Notes under the pieces: model-generated
The model's input: the letters and a program-made list of their open reading frames with translations, nothing else
Database searches by the model: none
Told to the model about the DNA's origin: nothing
Shown here: positions 14,867 to 24,961 of the stretch, one piece after another
Numbering within the stretch: position 1 is the stretch's first letter
How the letters are laid out: the number at the start of each line of letters is the position of its first letter
Assembly: GCA_030374765.1 (NCBI GenBank)
Contig: JARGXX010000068.1
Coordinates: 2,976,001-3,040,000, forward strand
Length of the DNA: 64,000 nt
DNA from: Agarophyton chilense
Taxonomy: Eukaryota > Rhodophyta > Florideophyceae > Gracilariales > Gracilariaceae
Direction of reading: 5' to 3'
Position numbers and translations under genes: made by a program

Positions 14867-15502
14867 ATGATGAGAACCTCTTCCCCACTTCGCACGAGAC
14901 GTCTTCGCTGCCAACGTTGCTCGGAGAAGAAGTTTCGCACAACACAAGACCTCGCGTTACACGTGCTTTCAAAACATGCAACGCTTCAGCTACCTCCCAC
15001 TCCTACCGACGACGCGCGCTCAATAACCCTGAGCTCGCCATTGCTACCCGGCGAAGCAGAGGAGCTAGACCAACTTCTCGGTAGCGCTTTGCGCTCCCAG
15101 CTTGTCGGTGACCATATCAATGGTTTCAAGTCACGAGTCGTGGAGCACTCGGTCTCCACCTTGAACAAAGCCAGATATTCTTCTCCGAAACGCCCGCGAC
15201 AGCTATCCAACTTAGAAAACCGAAGGAAACGTTCGAGGCCTACAAACGCTGAAACGCTCACTTCTAGGTCTTGTGAAAATCCGCAAGCGTTTGTTGCCCA
15301 AAGTTCAAGAAAATGCGTATGGGCTACACACACCGAAAAAGCTTCGTATCTCCCTGACGGTTACACACCGGTTCCTGGAGAAAGCATGGGTCCATGTGCA
15401 CAGGACGTTTTTCTTGCCCAATATCGCTCGGGTCGAATCTCACTCGTTCCTTCTCCTCTCAAACAGACAACCACCCTCAACTTTGCAAATGCTTTGTTCT
15501 AG
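14867..15502 (+). CDS. C2H2 zinc-finger protein
   Basis: 211 residues from the ATG at 14867 (a second Met follows directly). A single classical C2H2 finger lies near the N-terminus: CQRC, then F and L at the usual core spacing, then HVLSKH, giving C-x2-C-x12-H-x4-H. The rest is basic and Ser/Pro-rich with nuclear-signal-like patches (SSPKRPRQ, RRKRSRP). A DNA- or RNA-binding regulatory role is likely but no family could be named. Another open frame overlaps its 3' half (15273-15638), so the C-terminus could be altered by an intron I cannot see. The upstream region carries the inverted pair of 13-base words. Confidence 0.55.
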   Translation: MMRTSSPLRTRRLRCQRCSEKKFRTTQDLALHVLSKHATLQLPPTPTDDARSITLSSPLLPGEAEELDQLLGSALRSQLVGDHINGFKSRVVEHSVSTLNKARYSSPKRPRQLSNLENRRKRSRPTNAETLTSRSCENPQAFVAQSSRKCVWATHTEKASYLPDGYTPVPGESMGPCAQDVFLAQYRSGRISLVPSPLKQTTTLNFANALF

Positions 15503-16499
15503 GTTCCGTCTACCGATGTCAGGTGGGTTTTGGTTGAAGAAGGCGGAGTTTTGCGCTTCGCCTTGTATACTAGTCAGGTTGTTCTTATTGCCCTACAATC
15601 TTGGAAGTGCCTATTTGTATCATTCTTTCTGCGTATGAGTGTGTTCTGTAAATCTTGGGTGCTTTTGCAAGTGTATGATGTAATTTGTTTGTCAGCTTCC
15701 TTGTCCACCCTATGAGAGGGATCTGGTATTAATCCTATCCTCAGCCGAACTTCAGAAATGAAGGTAATCAAGACTTGAGCGTACTCCCCGTCCCACCCCT
15801 TTGATGGGATTGTCAAAAGCCATTGAGAAAAACCCCGTGATCCAGCAAAGGGGTACCAAAATTATGAGTTCCTCTTCCAAAATTCATCACAGGGCCCACG
15901 TTACGAATTAGAACACAAAATCACGTTCGTTTCACAACTTTCATTATGATATCGGACTTTTGGGTCAGGCATGCCTAGAAAGTGTCAAGTGACTTGTACA
16001 ATCCCGAAAGTTGTTTGAATCCCATGTTTGATTGACGAGTGAAATTTCCTTTTTTCATGAGGCCCACCAAAACACAGTTGATAGCCCTGGGACACTGATC
16101 TACGCAAATCCTCATTGTCCCAACAACCTTTCACTGCCTGTTCCAGCGTGGGCTCAAATGTCACCAACGCCATGTGGGAGCTTGACTCTAAAATTACGGC
16201 GTTTTCTTCGTTTCATATTTGCAAATGTTGCTTGAAAAACAAAAATACATATTGTCACAGTTGTTTGTGAGCCGTGTTCCACCCATAATAGATACGAAGG
16301 TAGATGTCATAGAACACAACACACAAAATTTCTGGGAAGCAGGAGAACAGAACGTTCGCGTCATCCCGGATCCCAAGGGCAAGTTTCCACGTTTTTTTAA
16401 AGCATTTTCAATCCGCCTCAAAATAGTAGGTCGATTTCGACCAAACATTGCCACAACTTTTGAACTTCTTCGTTCTACACGATTTCACATGTCTGCTGA
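15503..16499. other. Intergenic or 5' exon region
   Basis: About 1 kb between the zinc-finger gene and the next long frame. The plus-strand frame at 16219-16644 has protein-like composition in its first 85 codons and could be an upstream exon of the 16500 gene, but I found no convincing splice pair. Confidence 0.35.
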
Positions 16500-17921
16500 A
16501 TGGTATCCTTTGCAAATTGCTGGCCGGAGGAGCTCGATGCTCTCCCTCTTCTCCCAAACCTACCCACTCTCACACCAACGGCTCATGTTCTTCGCCACCT
16601 TCGGACCGTGTTATTCGGAGCTACGCAGAATGGGGAGCATTTAACGACACTGGTGGCAAGACCTTCGACAACAACAGACAAGCAATTATCTTCACCGCCC
16701 GGAACTGAGGTTGAAATTGCTTCGCAGTCTACAAATCTTTTGATAGATGGATTCGCACACACACTTCCACATAATACTTTACCCATTCCTGTCTACGCCC
16801 AGCTCTCCGATGAACAGCCCATACTGAAATACCTTCCCCCTGGAGATACCGCGTTGACTGCTTTTCCAATTGCCGCAGCATGTCGACTGAACGGAACCGA
16901 CCTCGAAGTAACATTTTTCACTCGAACACCTGACATTCACTTCTACGCCTTCCAGGAACAATCCTTAAAAGAAACCGATGTGAGACTATCAGAGAATAGT
17001 CTTTCTATCTTATTGCGAACGGAACTAAGCAACGGACATGGATTATTGGAGCAGCGAAGTTCAACAACCAAATCGGTTCAGCCCGTTCGAATGCGAGACA
17101 CGACTAGCATAACACGAGTCGCAGGAGTCTGGTTCGCTGGAGGTAACAACGAATACATTGCTGCTCTTGCAACACTCGGGCGTCATCTCGCTCGACGGCG
17201 GAATCGCCGCATTACGTTATCTTCGTCGCCGGTAGCCCCGCTAGTCACAAAGGCCATCATTCTTCGATTTGACAAAGTAGTAAAAGTTCGTTGGATGTAC
17301 CTCTTGGTGCGATCAACGAGTACAAAATGGGCCTGCGTCTGTCGGGGAAACGGGGCTGCCGGAATATCTACGTCTTTTCAGCTCTGTGAGCAACTCCCTG
17401 GTTTTACTCCGTCGGGACCTCATCGAAGTGGACGCGATGAAAAACGATACCAGACGCCGCGTCAGACAGGCTCCTGGACTAGGACACCGAAAAGCTCAAG
17501 GCGCAGAGTTGAAAACAGAAGTAGTATCGAGAAAAGCACCGCGCCCAAGACCACCTCTTCTGCGAGTAGAATTCGACAGAGCTCTAATGAACCTAACAAA
17601 GAAGAGCCATTTATGACGGAAAGGATGACGGAGTTGAAGTTCGGAGATGAACCTCTGGAAGCAGTAAAAGGAACATCTTCTGAAGCAGATTTGCCACTTT
17701 CTCCACGGATACGAACCAGTGACTTTACAGAGCGAAATACTGATGCTTTAGGGGAAGCCAGCAGTGAATTGGAATCAACGAACAGTAGTCCCGGAGAAAC
17801 TTTTTTTAGCAAAGCTTACAATGAGGATGAGGCTTCTATTGCTGAATTATGTCGTAAATATCTCAATGTGGACTATGGCGAAGAAGTGGCGAGAGAAATT
17901 TCGGCTCGTCTGAATGAGTAG
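16500..17921 (+). CDS. Unknown protein, 473 residues
   Basis: An open frame of 473 residues with no domain I recognise. The ATG at 16500 is preceded directly by an in-frame TGA, so the real N-terminus is either here or on an upstream exon. The first 290 residues have a mixed globular composition. Residues 310-430 are Ser/Arg/Glu-rich and probably disordered. The last 35 residues (EDEASIAELCRKYLNVDY onward) look like a small amphipathic helix pair. The length of the frame in DNA of moderate GC supports real coding. I do not assign a function. Confidence 0.5.
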   Translation: MVSFANCWPEELDALPLLPNLPTLTPTAHVLRHLRTVLFGATQNGEHLTTLVARPSTTTDKQLSSPPGTEVEIASQSTNLLIDGFAHTLPHNTLPIPVYAQLSDEQPILKYLPPGDTALTAFPIAAACRLNGTDLEVTFFTRTPDIHFYAFQEQSLKETDVRLSENSLSILLRTELSNGHGLLEQRSSTTKSVQPVRMRDTTSITRVAGVWFAGGNNEYIAALATLGRHLARRRNRRITLSSSPVAPLVTKAIILRFDKVVKVRWMYLLVRSTSTKWACVCRGNGAAGISTSFQLCEQLPGFTPSGPHRSGRDEKRYQTPRQTGSWTRTPKSSRRRVENRSSIEKSTAPKTTSSASRIRQSSNEPNKEEPFMTERMTELKFGDEPLEAVKGTSSEADLPLSPRIRTSDFTERNTDALGEASSELESTNSSPGETFFSKAYNEDEASIAELCRKYLNVDYGEEVAREISARLNE

Positions 17922-18198
17922 TTATCATCGCCTTGAGGGCTAAAATGATAACTGAGCGCGATTGTTTGAGGTGTCACGTATTCATTTGCGTCAAGAAACA
18001 ATCGTAATAAAGCTAGAAAGTCATGAGACTGACACCAATCGTGAGAACCAATTTCAAGATTCCTCGCCCATATAGCATTGGCTTCAAATCACTAAATTCT
18101 AAGGTTGTTGGAGCCTCATCAGCGATAATTTCGACCTCCTTTTCATGGAAGCAAGTTGTTTGCCCTTGACATGAACACTACCTGCCTACCGAACGACA
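17922..18198. other. Intergenic
   Basis: A short gap between the converging ends of the 16500 gene and the minus-strand remnant. Nothing recognised. Confidence 0.4.
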
Positions 18199-18627
18199 TC
18201 ACAACTCAGTCTTTGCAGTTTCTATACGTGTTATAGTCTTTCGAGTACAGTTCATCACAAAAACAGCGGCTGCATTTTCATCCTCAGACCACCGAACTTC
18301 CCCCATGCAGAGTGCGGCTGTCGATGCTTTCTGTAAAAAGATTACATTCATATTGAAGTGATCCGTTCATGTTCCCGTCTCGGCAAATACGGTCTCCACA
18401 CCGTCCTCGACATCACGAAGATAAATTAGAACAGTGCTGGCCCGCTGACATCCCTTAAACCCTTCCTCACGAGGACTTAGAAAAAACAACGGATACGACA
18501 TGCCTTCTTCTGTTTTGTAAATTCGTGATTTATTTTCATAATCTAATTTCCCCATTTTTGAGCGACACATGTGTACCAACGGTACGAAGGGTAGATACAG
18601 TAGAGGTCGCGCCTGAGCAGTGTTCAT
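18199..18627 (-). pseudogene. Prolyl 4-hydroxylase-like fragment or small two-exon gene
   Basis: The minus-strand frame from 18627 reads CQRASTVLIYLRDVEDGVE then TVF, close to the core of 2-oxoglutarate/Fe(II) prolyl 4-hydroxylases (R-x-x-T-V-L-x-Y-L-x-D-V-E-x-G-x-E-T-V-F). About 55 bases on, in another frame, comes LFTESIDSRTLHGGSSVV followed by a stop, resembling the iron-ligand region LF...D-x-R-S-L-H-G-G. The usual HxD is not seen (KLDY at that place). This looks like a decayed gene. An alternative is a real small gene: a 60-base intron (18390-18331, GTATTT...TTTTTACAG) joins exon 18627-18391 to exon 18330-18199 in phase and gives 122 residues. I cannot decide between them. Confidence 0.35.
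18582..18594 (-). repeat. Copy of 13-base repeated word
   Basis: Exact GTACGAAGGGTAG on the plus strand. It lies 200 bases upstream of the CAP gene and inside the 5' part of the minus-strand frame above, 11 bases before an internal ATG (18570) of that frame. Confidence 0.55.
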
Positions 18628-18758
18628 TTTCTAGTTCAGCCACGGTTCTGATGTGCATCTTGGAGCAACTCCTGCACTAAAGTTTTATATATTCACATAT
18701 GCAGCCGGCCGTCTCGAGACGCCGAAGCCGAGGAAAGTAGTTACGAAAAGTGCCGTGA

Positions 18759-18766
18759 TATATAAG
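18759..18766 (+). promoter_or_regulatory. TATA box of the CAP-domain gene
   Basis: TATATAAG at 18759-18766, 29 bases before the ATG of the preferred CAP gene model (18795). The spacing would leave an almost leaderless mRNA with the 18795 start, or a short leader with the 18828 start. Confidence 0.4.
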
Positions 18767-18794
18767 ACTTCCTCCATCCGGAAAGTTGCGAATC

Positions 18795-19379
18795 ATGCCA
18801 AACCCCGTACGCGCTGTTCGGTAAGCTATGCGCTCTTGTCGCTCTCGTGCTTTTCTTATTCGCCCAAGCTCTGACCTCAAATCTAGCCGTGGTCTGGTAC
18901 GGCTGGCCCTTCGCCATGGCCCACAGCGACATGTTCTTGTACCATTATACTACATAGCGTCGCCACCGCGCAATCCTCATCCACTTCCTGATCTTCGTAC
19001 TGCACAGCGTCGTTTACTGCAGCTCACAAACCATTTGAGAAGGCGACATTCTCTGCATACTGTGCAGCTTTCATCATCTCTTTCGCATATTGCACAAAGA
19101 CATAGTCAGTATCAGGGAAGCAAGGCAAAAGCCACGCACAAAGGACGACATGGTTTTCATCTTAGTCAAAGGTTGAAAGAAGCCAACTTCGAATTTCGAT
19201 ACGCTGGCGAAAATGTTGCGTCTGGACAACGAACTGTTGATGATGTGTTTCATTCTTGGTATAGGAGCAAGGGCCATCGGCGTAATTTGCTAAGCAACCG
19301 AGTGAATGTGATGGGTCTCGGCGTTAGTAGCGGCTGGGATGGGCGGCTCTACTGGACGCAATTGTTCTCAAGCAGATGA
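18795..19379 (+). CDS. CAP/SCP-domain protein (YkwD-like)
   Basis: A CAP-superfamily domain (about 125 residues) covers the C-terminal two thirds: leader helix (AQRRLLQLTNHLRRRHSL), HKGRHGF, then YAGENVASG, the VFHSWYRSKGHRRNLL stretch, and a final GLGVSSGWDGRLYWTQLF strand. The His, Glu and His of the CAP cavity are present. Two starts are possible. An ATG at 18795 with a 26-base first exon and a 66-base intron (18821-18886: GTAAGC donor, CTGAC branch-like site, CTAG acceptor) gives 172 residues and stays in frame; the uninterrupted ATG at 18828 gives 183. CAP proteins are usually secreted, but neither N-terminus is a clear signal peptide. Function unknown; many eukaryotic members bind lipids or sterols. 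Confidence 0.75.
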
Positions 19380-19735
19380 CCACACGCTGATTAGCGTGTT
19401 TGCAACCGATTGTCTTCGCGTAGTGCGCTTCTTGCAATAACTAAATCTATACCGGTCGTTCGTATTTCGAATGGGTCGGTAGATATCATCACCATTTTTC
19501 AACGAACTATCGCTTTCTCAACTAATCTGAAGTCTCGTGAACGAGCATGCGTCAAAGATTTGCGGTGCGTTTCTCTCACGACTGTCACAGCTCGATATTA
19601 CATAGCTGCCATTCTTTAGGGCACTCCAGGCAACATAAAAAGGGGTTTCTCTGCCGCACCCTCTAGCGTAGCTAAAGCATCCAAATGGTCTCGAAGTTTG
19701 AAAAGAGTCTTGTCGGCGACTGACGACACACTGCG
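19380..19735. other. Intergenic
   Basis: 356 bases between the CAP gene and the TraB-like gene, both on the plus strand. No recognisable coding content; probably the promoter of the latter, or part of its missing 5' exon. Confidence 0.4.
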
Positions 19736-20724
19736 ATGCAAGATTGCGGTGTGCTGTTTATTAGAAGTCCTGATTTCGGGATGTTATGTTCCCTCCGTTC
19801 CACAGATCCCCGAACAATGACAATCTCGTCCCCGCGAAGAGCACCAAGAACTTTTGTTCGCTTGATTCCCAAACAGGATGGCACGATGCATTTACAAACT
19901 GCTGTTACCACTTACGAGACCGAATCGCATCATAGTATTCTGAAACTTTTTTCTCTCTTGCACATAGCAGAGACATCCTACTATGACGTCGTTCAGTCAT
20001 CTCTTGAACAAAATGTTGTTCTATTTGAACTGATAGCACCAAAGACAGCCATTGGCGTAAATTCCAAGCTGAAGAGTCTACGAGTACCGGTCCTTTCACC
20101 TCCTGCAGTGGAAGAAGCGGCTCGCTCTTTGAACGCCGCTGCCCAGCTGAGCGCCATGAATCTTAGGCAACCAAACTGGTACATCGCGGACTTACCAACA
20201 GATTGCATCCCTGTACCAAATCCTTTGGGTTATGAGTTCCGAACATCGCAACTTATTCTAAATACAATCGCCGCATCTCTCCCTTGGCAGAGCTGAATGA
20301 AGCTCTTGTACATGCGTTTTCGACGAGGACCCTGCATACGCCTGACCGGACGTTGCAGCTTCTCAACACGGACTTAGTCACGAAGCGGCGCCTCACATAA
20401 GCTTGGCGAGTAATTGCTTCCTCTAACACAAAGGCAAACACGCGTGTACTCGGCGATCTTTGCCGGAATCGAGTTGCATGGGAAGCTCTTGATGAAGTCA
20501 GTGACGGAGACATTGCTCTCTTGTACGGAGCATGGCACATCGGCTGATTTTGTCGACGTGCTGAAGCTGATGGAATGAAGTTCGTCGGTCAAGAATGGAT
20601 TACAGCTATGGTTCTACCGTCCATTACCGTCAGCCAGTTTGATGTCATCTGCTGGGTTCTGGTCACGGCGCTATATATTGCACTTATGCGGGACTGGGCT
20701 GGGTCTGGTGCGTGGAACGTTTAG
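19736..20724 (+). pseudogene. TraB-like (TraB/GumN/TIKI relative) gene, interrupted
   Basis: The first frame (19736-20296, 186 codons) carries a TraB-type N-terminal domain: LQTAVTTYETE, then LKLFSLLHIAETSYYDVVQ, NVVLFELIAP and PNWYIADLP. A family-like continuation follows in a second frame: LNEALVHAFSTRTL, then NRVAWEALDEV, DIALLYGAWHIG, then FCRRAEADGMKFVGQEW and a C-terminal membrane helix ending at 20724. The two parts can be joined by a 62-base intron (20229-20290, pyrimidine-rich end, CAG). The second part still holds TAA at 20398 and TGA at 20545. A 57-base intron (20377-20433, CTAAC near its end) could remove the TAA, but nothing sensible removes the TGA. The TGA follows the conserved His. 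Either a young pseudogene, a sequence error, or unusual processing. Confidence 0.55.
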
Positions 20725-21076
20725 TGCAGTCTTTTACAGAGAATTATCACGTCGACATATCTATGCTCTTCTTATATGTATTGCGGCATATTGCTCCATA
20801 CTGGGCGTTTAGGCGTTGGTTCGATGACTGGGATACGATGACTGGGATACGATGACTGGGATACGATGACTGGGATACGATGACTGGGATACGATGACCG
20901 GGATACAATGACCAGGACTGGTGACATGTAAACAACTGAAAATAGAAGACAGCAGAGCCAGATTGCAATCCAGCACAAGCACCATGATTTGTATGACTGC
21001 TTGGCGGCGATTAAGTCGAAAGTCTACCGTTGAGCCGCTTGTTTCTTGTCGGATTTCGTCGTGTTCTTGGTCCAAA
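20725..21076. other. Intergenic with minisatellite
   Basis: A 352-base gap between the TraB-like gene and the 3' end of the lipoamide dehydrogenase gene on the opposite strand. A 14-base tandem repeat fills 20823-20920. Confidence 0.6.
20823..20920. repeat. 14-base minisatellite
   Basis: Unit GATGACTGGGATAC. Units 1-5 (20823-20892) are identical, unit 6 has one change, unit 7 is degenerate. The run lies about 155 bases beyond the lipoamide dehydrogenase stop. Such runs vary in copy number between individuals; no function is implied. Confidence 0.9.
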
Positions 21077-22663
21077 TTAGTGGGCAGCCATTCCAACTGC
21101 TCCCTTGATGGCTTCATCAACAACCTCGCTCAGCGTCGGATGGGTATGCACACAAAATGCAAGTTCATCGACCGTCGTGCCTCGTGCTACGGCATTTGAA
21201 CATTCTTGTATCAAATCCGCAGCGTGTAGACCAATAATATGGACGCCTAATATTCTTCCATTGCTCTTGTTAAACAGAACCTTTGCAATACCATCTCCTT
21301 CTCCCTCTGCCAATGCTTTTGAATTCGCTCGAAAGTGTCCAACTGATTTACCCAAATCGAACCCTTCTGACGATGCCTTTTCTTTCGCATCAGGCTCTGT
21401 AAGTCCCACCATGGATATCTCTGGATGCGTAAAGCAAGCTGCAGGTACAGCATTATGGTCAACCTGATGCTCGTTTCCAACAATGTTCTCAACTGCACTA
21501 ATCCCTTGGGCAGACGCAGCGTGTGCTAGCATCATCTTTCCATTGACGTCACCTATGGCGTACAAATGGTTGATCACGGCCCCATTCTTGTCAAGGACAC
21601 GCATGTGTTCGTCTACAGGGACGAATCCCCGCTGCGTTTCAACTTGCACTATTTCAAGACCTAGGCCTTCCGTGTGGGGGGCACGTCCAGTGGCAATCAT
21701 TGCAGCATCAACCTCTAGCTGGTCTACGGGTTCCTTGCTTTCGGCGTCGATAAGATCAATGATAACAGGACGTTTTCCAGGGATACCGGGTGTGACCTTC
21801 GAGGCGAAAACATTGGTGTGATAATCGATCGGTCTAGGATTGATAAGAAGCCTTTGTGCCAGCCGTGCAATCTCCGGGTCAAAACCAGGCATCAGATTGG
21901 GCATTGCTTCAACAAAAGTTACGTTTGAGCCTAAAGCGGTGTACACGTCAGAAAACTCAAGGCCAATGTACCCCGATCCAACGATTGCTACCCAATCAGG
22001 AACCCATTCCATCTTCAGTGCATCATCACTGGTGAAGACTGTCTTACCATCTATTTCAATACCTCTTGGAACGAAAGGAACGCTACCAGGTGCTAGGATT
22101 ATATTTTCTGCAGTATACATCTTTCCATCAGATCCTTTTACGCTTTGAGAACTTGTGAGCGCCGCTCTGGCGTTGATAATAGTGACTCCCAGCGCATTTA
22201 GTGAGTTTATCATATTTTCCTTGACTTTGGACGCCAGGCCATTTGCATGATCGGCAACTCCCTGTCGATCATATGAGACTCCGTCCAGAGATATGCCGAG
22301 GGCTCGCAAGTGATCTGCATCCTTCATTTCTCGAATGCGACCCGCGGCAGCAAGAAGAGCTTTCGATGGAACACAGCCTCTGTTAACGCACGTTCCGCCA
22401 ACATCACGTGCTTCGAAAATGCAGACTCTCAAACCTTTTGCAACTGCATGAAGAGCTGCGCCATGGCCTCCGACACCGGCTCCGACAATAGCTAGATCAT
22501 AATCGAAAGAAGCGCACGGTGTTTTCCTTGATGCTAGGGGACTTGGTCGGATTCTAGCGGAGCGACCGGTTGAGGTGCGTATGAACGGCGATCTCTGGCA
22601 TAGAAACGATCTATGGGGACGATAGGTCCAAGAAGAAGTGTGAATCGAGGAGACAAAAGCCAT
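21077..22663 (-). CDS. Plastid dihydrolipoyl dehydrogenase (E3)
   Basis: 528 residues from the ATG at 22663. Residues 1-52 are a transit peptide ([12 protein letters not shown] start, rich in Ser and Arg). Then follow the FAD-binding [13 protein letters not shown] motif, the redox-active disulfide in [13 protein letters not shown], the NAD-binding GSGYIGLE motif, the second FAD motif YAIGDVNG, and the C-terminal His-Glu active-site pair in HTHPTLSE. The CVNRGC form and overall pattern are those of plastid and cyanobacterial E3 rather than mitochondrial E3 (usually CLNVGC). It reoxidises dihydrolipoamide of the plastid pyruvate dehydrogenase complex, feeding fatty-acid synthesis. It shares a 491-base upstream region with the divergent SPB4 gene. 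Confidence 0.93.
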   Translation of the reverse strand: MAFVSSIHTSSWTYRPHRSFLCQRSPFIRTSTGRSARIRPSPLASRKTPCASFDYDLAIVGAGVGGHGAALHAVAKGLRVCIFEARDVGGTCVNRGCVPSKALLAAAGRIREMKDADHLRALGISLDGVSYDRQGVADHANGLASKVKENMINSLNALGVTIINARAALTSSQSVKGSDGKMYTAENIILAPGSVPFVPRGIEIDGKTVFTSDDALKMEWVPDWVAIVGSGYIGLEFSDVYTALGSNVTFVEAMPNLMPGFDPEIARLAQRLLINPRPIDYHTNVFASKVTPGIPGKRPVIIDLIDAESKEPVDQLEVDAAMIATGRAPHTEGLGLEIVQVETQRGFVPVDEHMRVLDKNGAVINHLYAIGDVNGKMMLAHAASAQGISAVENIVGNEHQVDHNAVPAACFTHPEISMVGLTEPDAKEKASSEGFDLGKSVGHFRANSKALAEGEGDGIAKVLFNKSNGRILGVHIIGLHAADLIQECSNAVARGTTVDELAFCVHTHPTLSEVVDEAIKGAVGMAAH

Positions 22664-23154
22664 AACGCAACGATGTTCTGAAGTCTTCGTAAGCCTTTCG
22701 AGAAGTCTTTCCAAGGCAAAGAAAGAGAACAAAAGACAGTCCTGTTTGCCTTTCACCGATGCTGCACTTGATATTTGTCTTGCTGACGTGGTTTATCCCC
22801 AGGAATGATGTACCTGTACCTTTTTCGCCTCACGTTCGTGGCAAGGATGAACACTTGAGAAGGTCGCAGGTTGGATAGAGAGCTTTCTATACCATGTCGA
22901 TGACCTGAGCCACAGCTGGCAAGAAGAGCACATGATCTGCTTCGATCCTTCTCTCCAAACGTGGGCCAAACACGTGGTTGCACTCGATAAACGAGAAAAG
23001 TGTCCTGTTGTAGCGCGTACTGCAGGCAAAAAAATTTCCACGAGGGCTTCGTCGATGGGCAATTTTCGTCACCGCCGAGCGAGCTTCGTGTTGTTACCAC
23101 AGTAGACCGAATGCCTTTCCGTTCGACACGCAGTTGGTCGCTGCTTTGCTTTTG
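22664..23154. promoter_or_regulatory. Divergent promoter region, lipoamide dehydrogenase / SPB4
   Basis: 491 bases between two divergent starts. Open frames seen here on the minus strand have no recognisable content. No clear TATA box was found. Confidence 0.4.
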
Positions 23155-24951
23155 ATGGCTACAGCGGGTCCATGGTCCGCTCTGCAGCCGTCTCTTGCAG
23201 AACCAATAGTGAGTGCTCTGCACCATGCATTTCGATATGAGTCTATGACTCCCGTTCAAGCCACCGCAATACCACCTCTGCTCACTTGCAAAGATGTCTG
23301 TGTTCAAGCAGAAACCGGTTCCGGCAAGACTTTGTCATTCTTGATTCCAATAGCACAGGAAATGCTTAAAAAAATGCCCAAGCCTTCCAAACGCATGTTC
23401 GCATTGGTAATACTTCCCACGCGAGAACTTGCTGCGCAAGTCCACGCAGTCGCATGTAACCTGTTTAAGAATATTCCCGGTGGCTTAAATCCTGTCCCAC
23501 TCGTCGGAGGAACTGAGTCCAATTCTGCAGGACCAGATGCGAAGTACAGTGACCACCGCCTTGTAGTTGCCACTCCCGGCCGTCTTGCTGCTGCGCTTGA
23601 GTCGAAAGAACTACACTATAATACACTAGAAATGCTCATACTTGATGAAGCTGATCGACTGCTGGACATGGGATTTGCAGTCACTCTTACTTCTATTCTC
23701 ACCCGTTTGCCGCGCCAACGTCGAACTGGTATATATTCTGCAACACAAACAGATGAAATCATCTCTCTGGCTCGCGCTGGTTTACGGAATCCCGTGCGCG
23801 TTGTCGTGAAAGTGGCGTCTGTTAAAGGAAAGAGGGTTATTCCGGCCTCCCTGTCGAGTTACTTTGATATGGTTCCACAAGGGGAAAGGCTTGCCCGCCT
23901 CATGGACATTATTGCCCGCGAAGAGGGAAAGTTCATCGTCTATTTTTTGACATGCGCTTGCGTTGAATACTATCGTAGACTTCCTCTCAATCAAATGCTA
24001 TCTTGTGCTGTTGAGAACATGACGAAGGGAGATCAAATCAAAGCACTTGCTCAACCAACAGAGAGACCTTTCATTGCTCTCCATGGAAAGATGAATCAGC
24101 ATCGTCGTCATCGTAATCTAGCGCGTTTTGTTGAATCCGAGCAGGGCGTTTTACTTTGCACCGATGTAGCAGCCAGAGGAATAGACGTTCCAGATGTAGA
24201 ATGGGTTGTACAATTTGACGCACCTCAAGAGCCGGATGCCTATGTTCATCGTGTAGGACGAACCGCGCGTTTGGGTCGCGACGGAAAGTCCATCATATTT
24301 CTTGCAGATAGCGAGGAATCTTACGTGGACTTTTTGAGGATAAGAAAGTGCCCCATGGTTAAATTTGAGAGGCCTGAGTGCAGTAACACGGTGGAGGACG
24401 TGAACAAAGTCATACGACAAGCTACACTAGATGACAGAGCGATTCTCGAAGCATCGGAGCTCGCATTTTTGAGTTACATACGAGCTTACAAAGAGCATAG
24501 GTGTCGATATCTTTTCAAACTTAACGAGGTCGACATAAACAGCGTTGCCGACTCATTTGGTTTACTGCGTTTACCCCGTTTCTATGAGTTTAAGAAGTTG
24601 AGGAGCAAAATTAAGCCCCGAGGTGAGGGTACAAACATTCGTGACATCAAATTCAAGGACAAGCAGAAGGAGGCCGCTCGTCAGAAAAAGATTTCAGACG
24701 CATTGCAAAGACGTCATGAGAGAGTTGAAAAGATTGCACGAAAAGGAAAGAAACGAAAGCGAAAGTCTGCGGCTGTTGATGACAGTGCTCGAAAAGCTAA
24801 GAAGGGGAATGAGAAGACAAGTCAAGCTGTTTATCAAATCGGAGATGATGAAGAAGATTTTAGCTTTGAAGCCATGCAACTGCGTAAACTGAAGCGGGGG
24901 AAGATAACACAAGATGCCTTTGATCAGCTAACATCCCAAGATAATATCTAA
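23155..24951 (+). CDS. SPB4: DEAD-box RNA helicase SPB4/DDX55
   Basis: 598 residues. Helicase motifs appear in order: Q motif (MTPVQATAIP), I (AETGSGKT), Ia (PTRELAAQ), Ib (TPGRL), II (DEAD), III (SAT), V (TDVAARGIDVP) and VI (HRVGRTARLG). The region after motif VI, with the DRAILEASELAFLSYIRAY stretch and LLRLPRF near residue 470, is typical of SPB4/DDX55 and relatives. The C-terminus is a basic, Lys-rich tail. SPB4 acts in the nucleolus during maturation of the large ribosomal subunit. The ATG at 23155 is used; a TTG at 23134 is not needed. The stop is only 10 bases from the stop of the converging rhodanese gene. Confidence 0.9.
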   Translation: MATAGPWSALQPSLAEPIVSALHHAFRYESMTPVQATAIPPLLTCKDVCVQAETGSGKTLSFLIPIAQEMLKKMPKPSKRMFALVILPTRELAAQVHAVACNLFKNIPGGLNPVPLVGGTESNSAGPDAKYSDHRLVVATPGRLAAALESKELHYNTLEMLILDEADRLLDMGFAVTLTSILTRLPRQRRTGIYSATQTDEIISLARAGLRNPVRVVVKVASVKGKRVIPASLSSYFDMVPQGERLARLMDIIAREEGKFIVYFLTCACVEYYRRLPLNQMLSCAVENMTKGDQIKALAQPTERPFIALHGKMNQHRRHRNLARFVESEQGVLLCTDVAARGIDVPDVEWVVQFDAPQEPDAYVHRVGRTARLGRDGKSIIFLADSEESYVDFLRIRKCPMVKFERPECSNTVEDVNKVIRQATLDDRAILEASELAFLSYIRAYKEHRCRYLFKLNEVDINSVADSFGLLRLPRFYEFKKLRSKIKPRGEGTNIRDIKFKDKQKEAARQKKISDALQRRHERVEKIARKGKKRKRKSAAVDDSARKAKKGNEKTSQAVYQIGDDEEDFSFEAMQLRKLKRGKITQDAFDQLTSQDNI

Positions 24952-24961
24952 AGTAAAGTCA

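Noticed and set aside
20545-20547. TGA read as selenocysteine in the TraB-like gene
   Set aside because: The family has no known Sec at this place, a separate TAA also interrupts the frame, and no SECIS-like hairpin was evident.
20823-20920. Tandem repeat considered as a CRISPR array
   Set aside because: Units are contiguous 14-mers with no spacers, in a eukaryotic genome.
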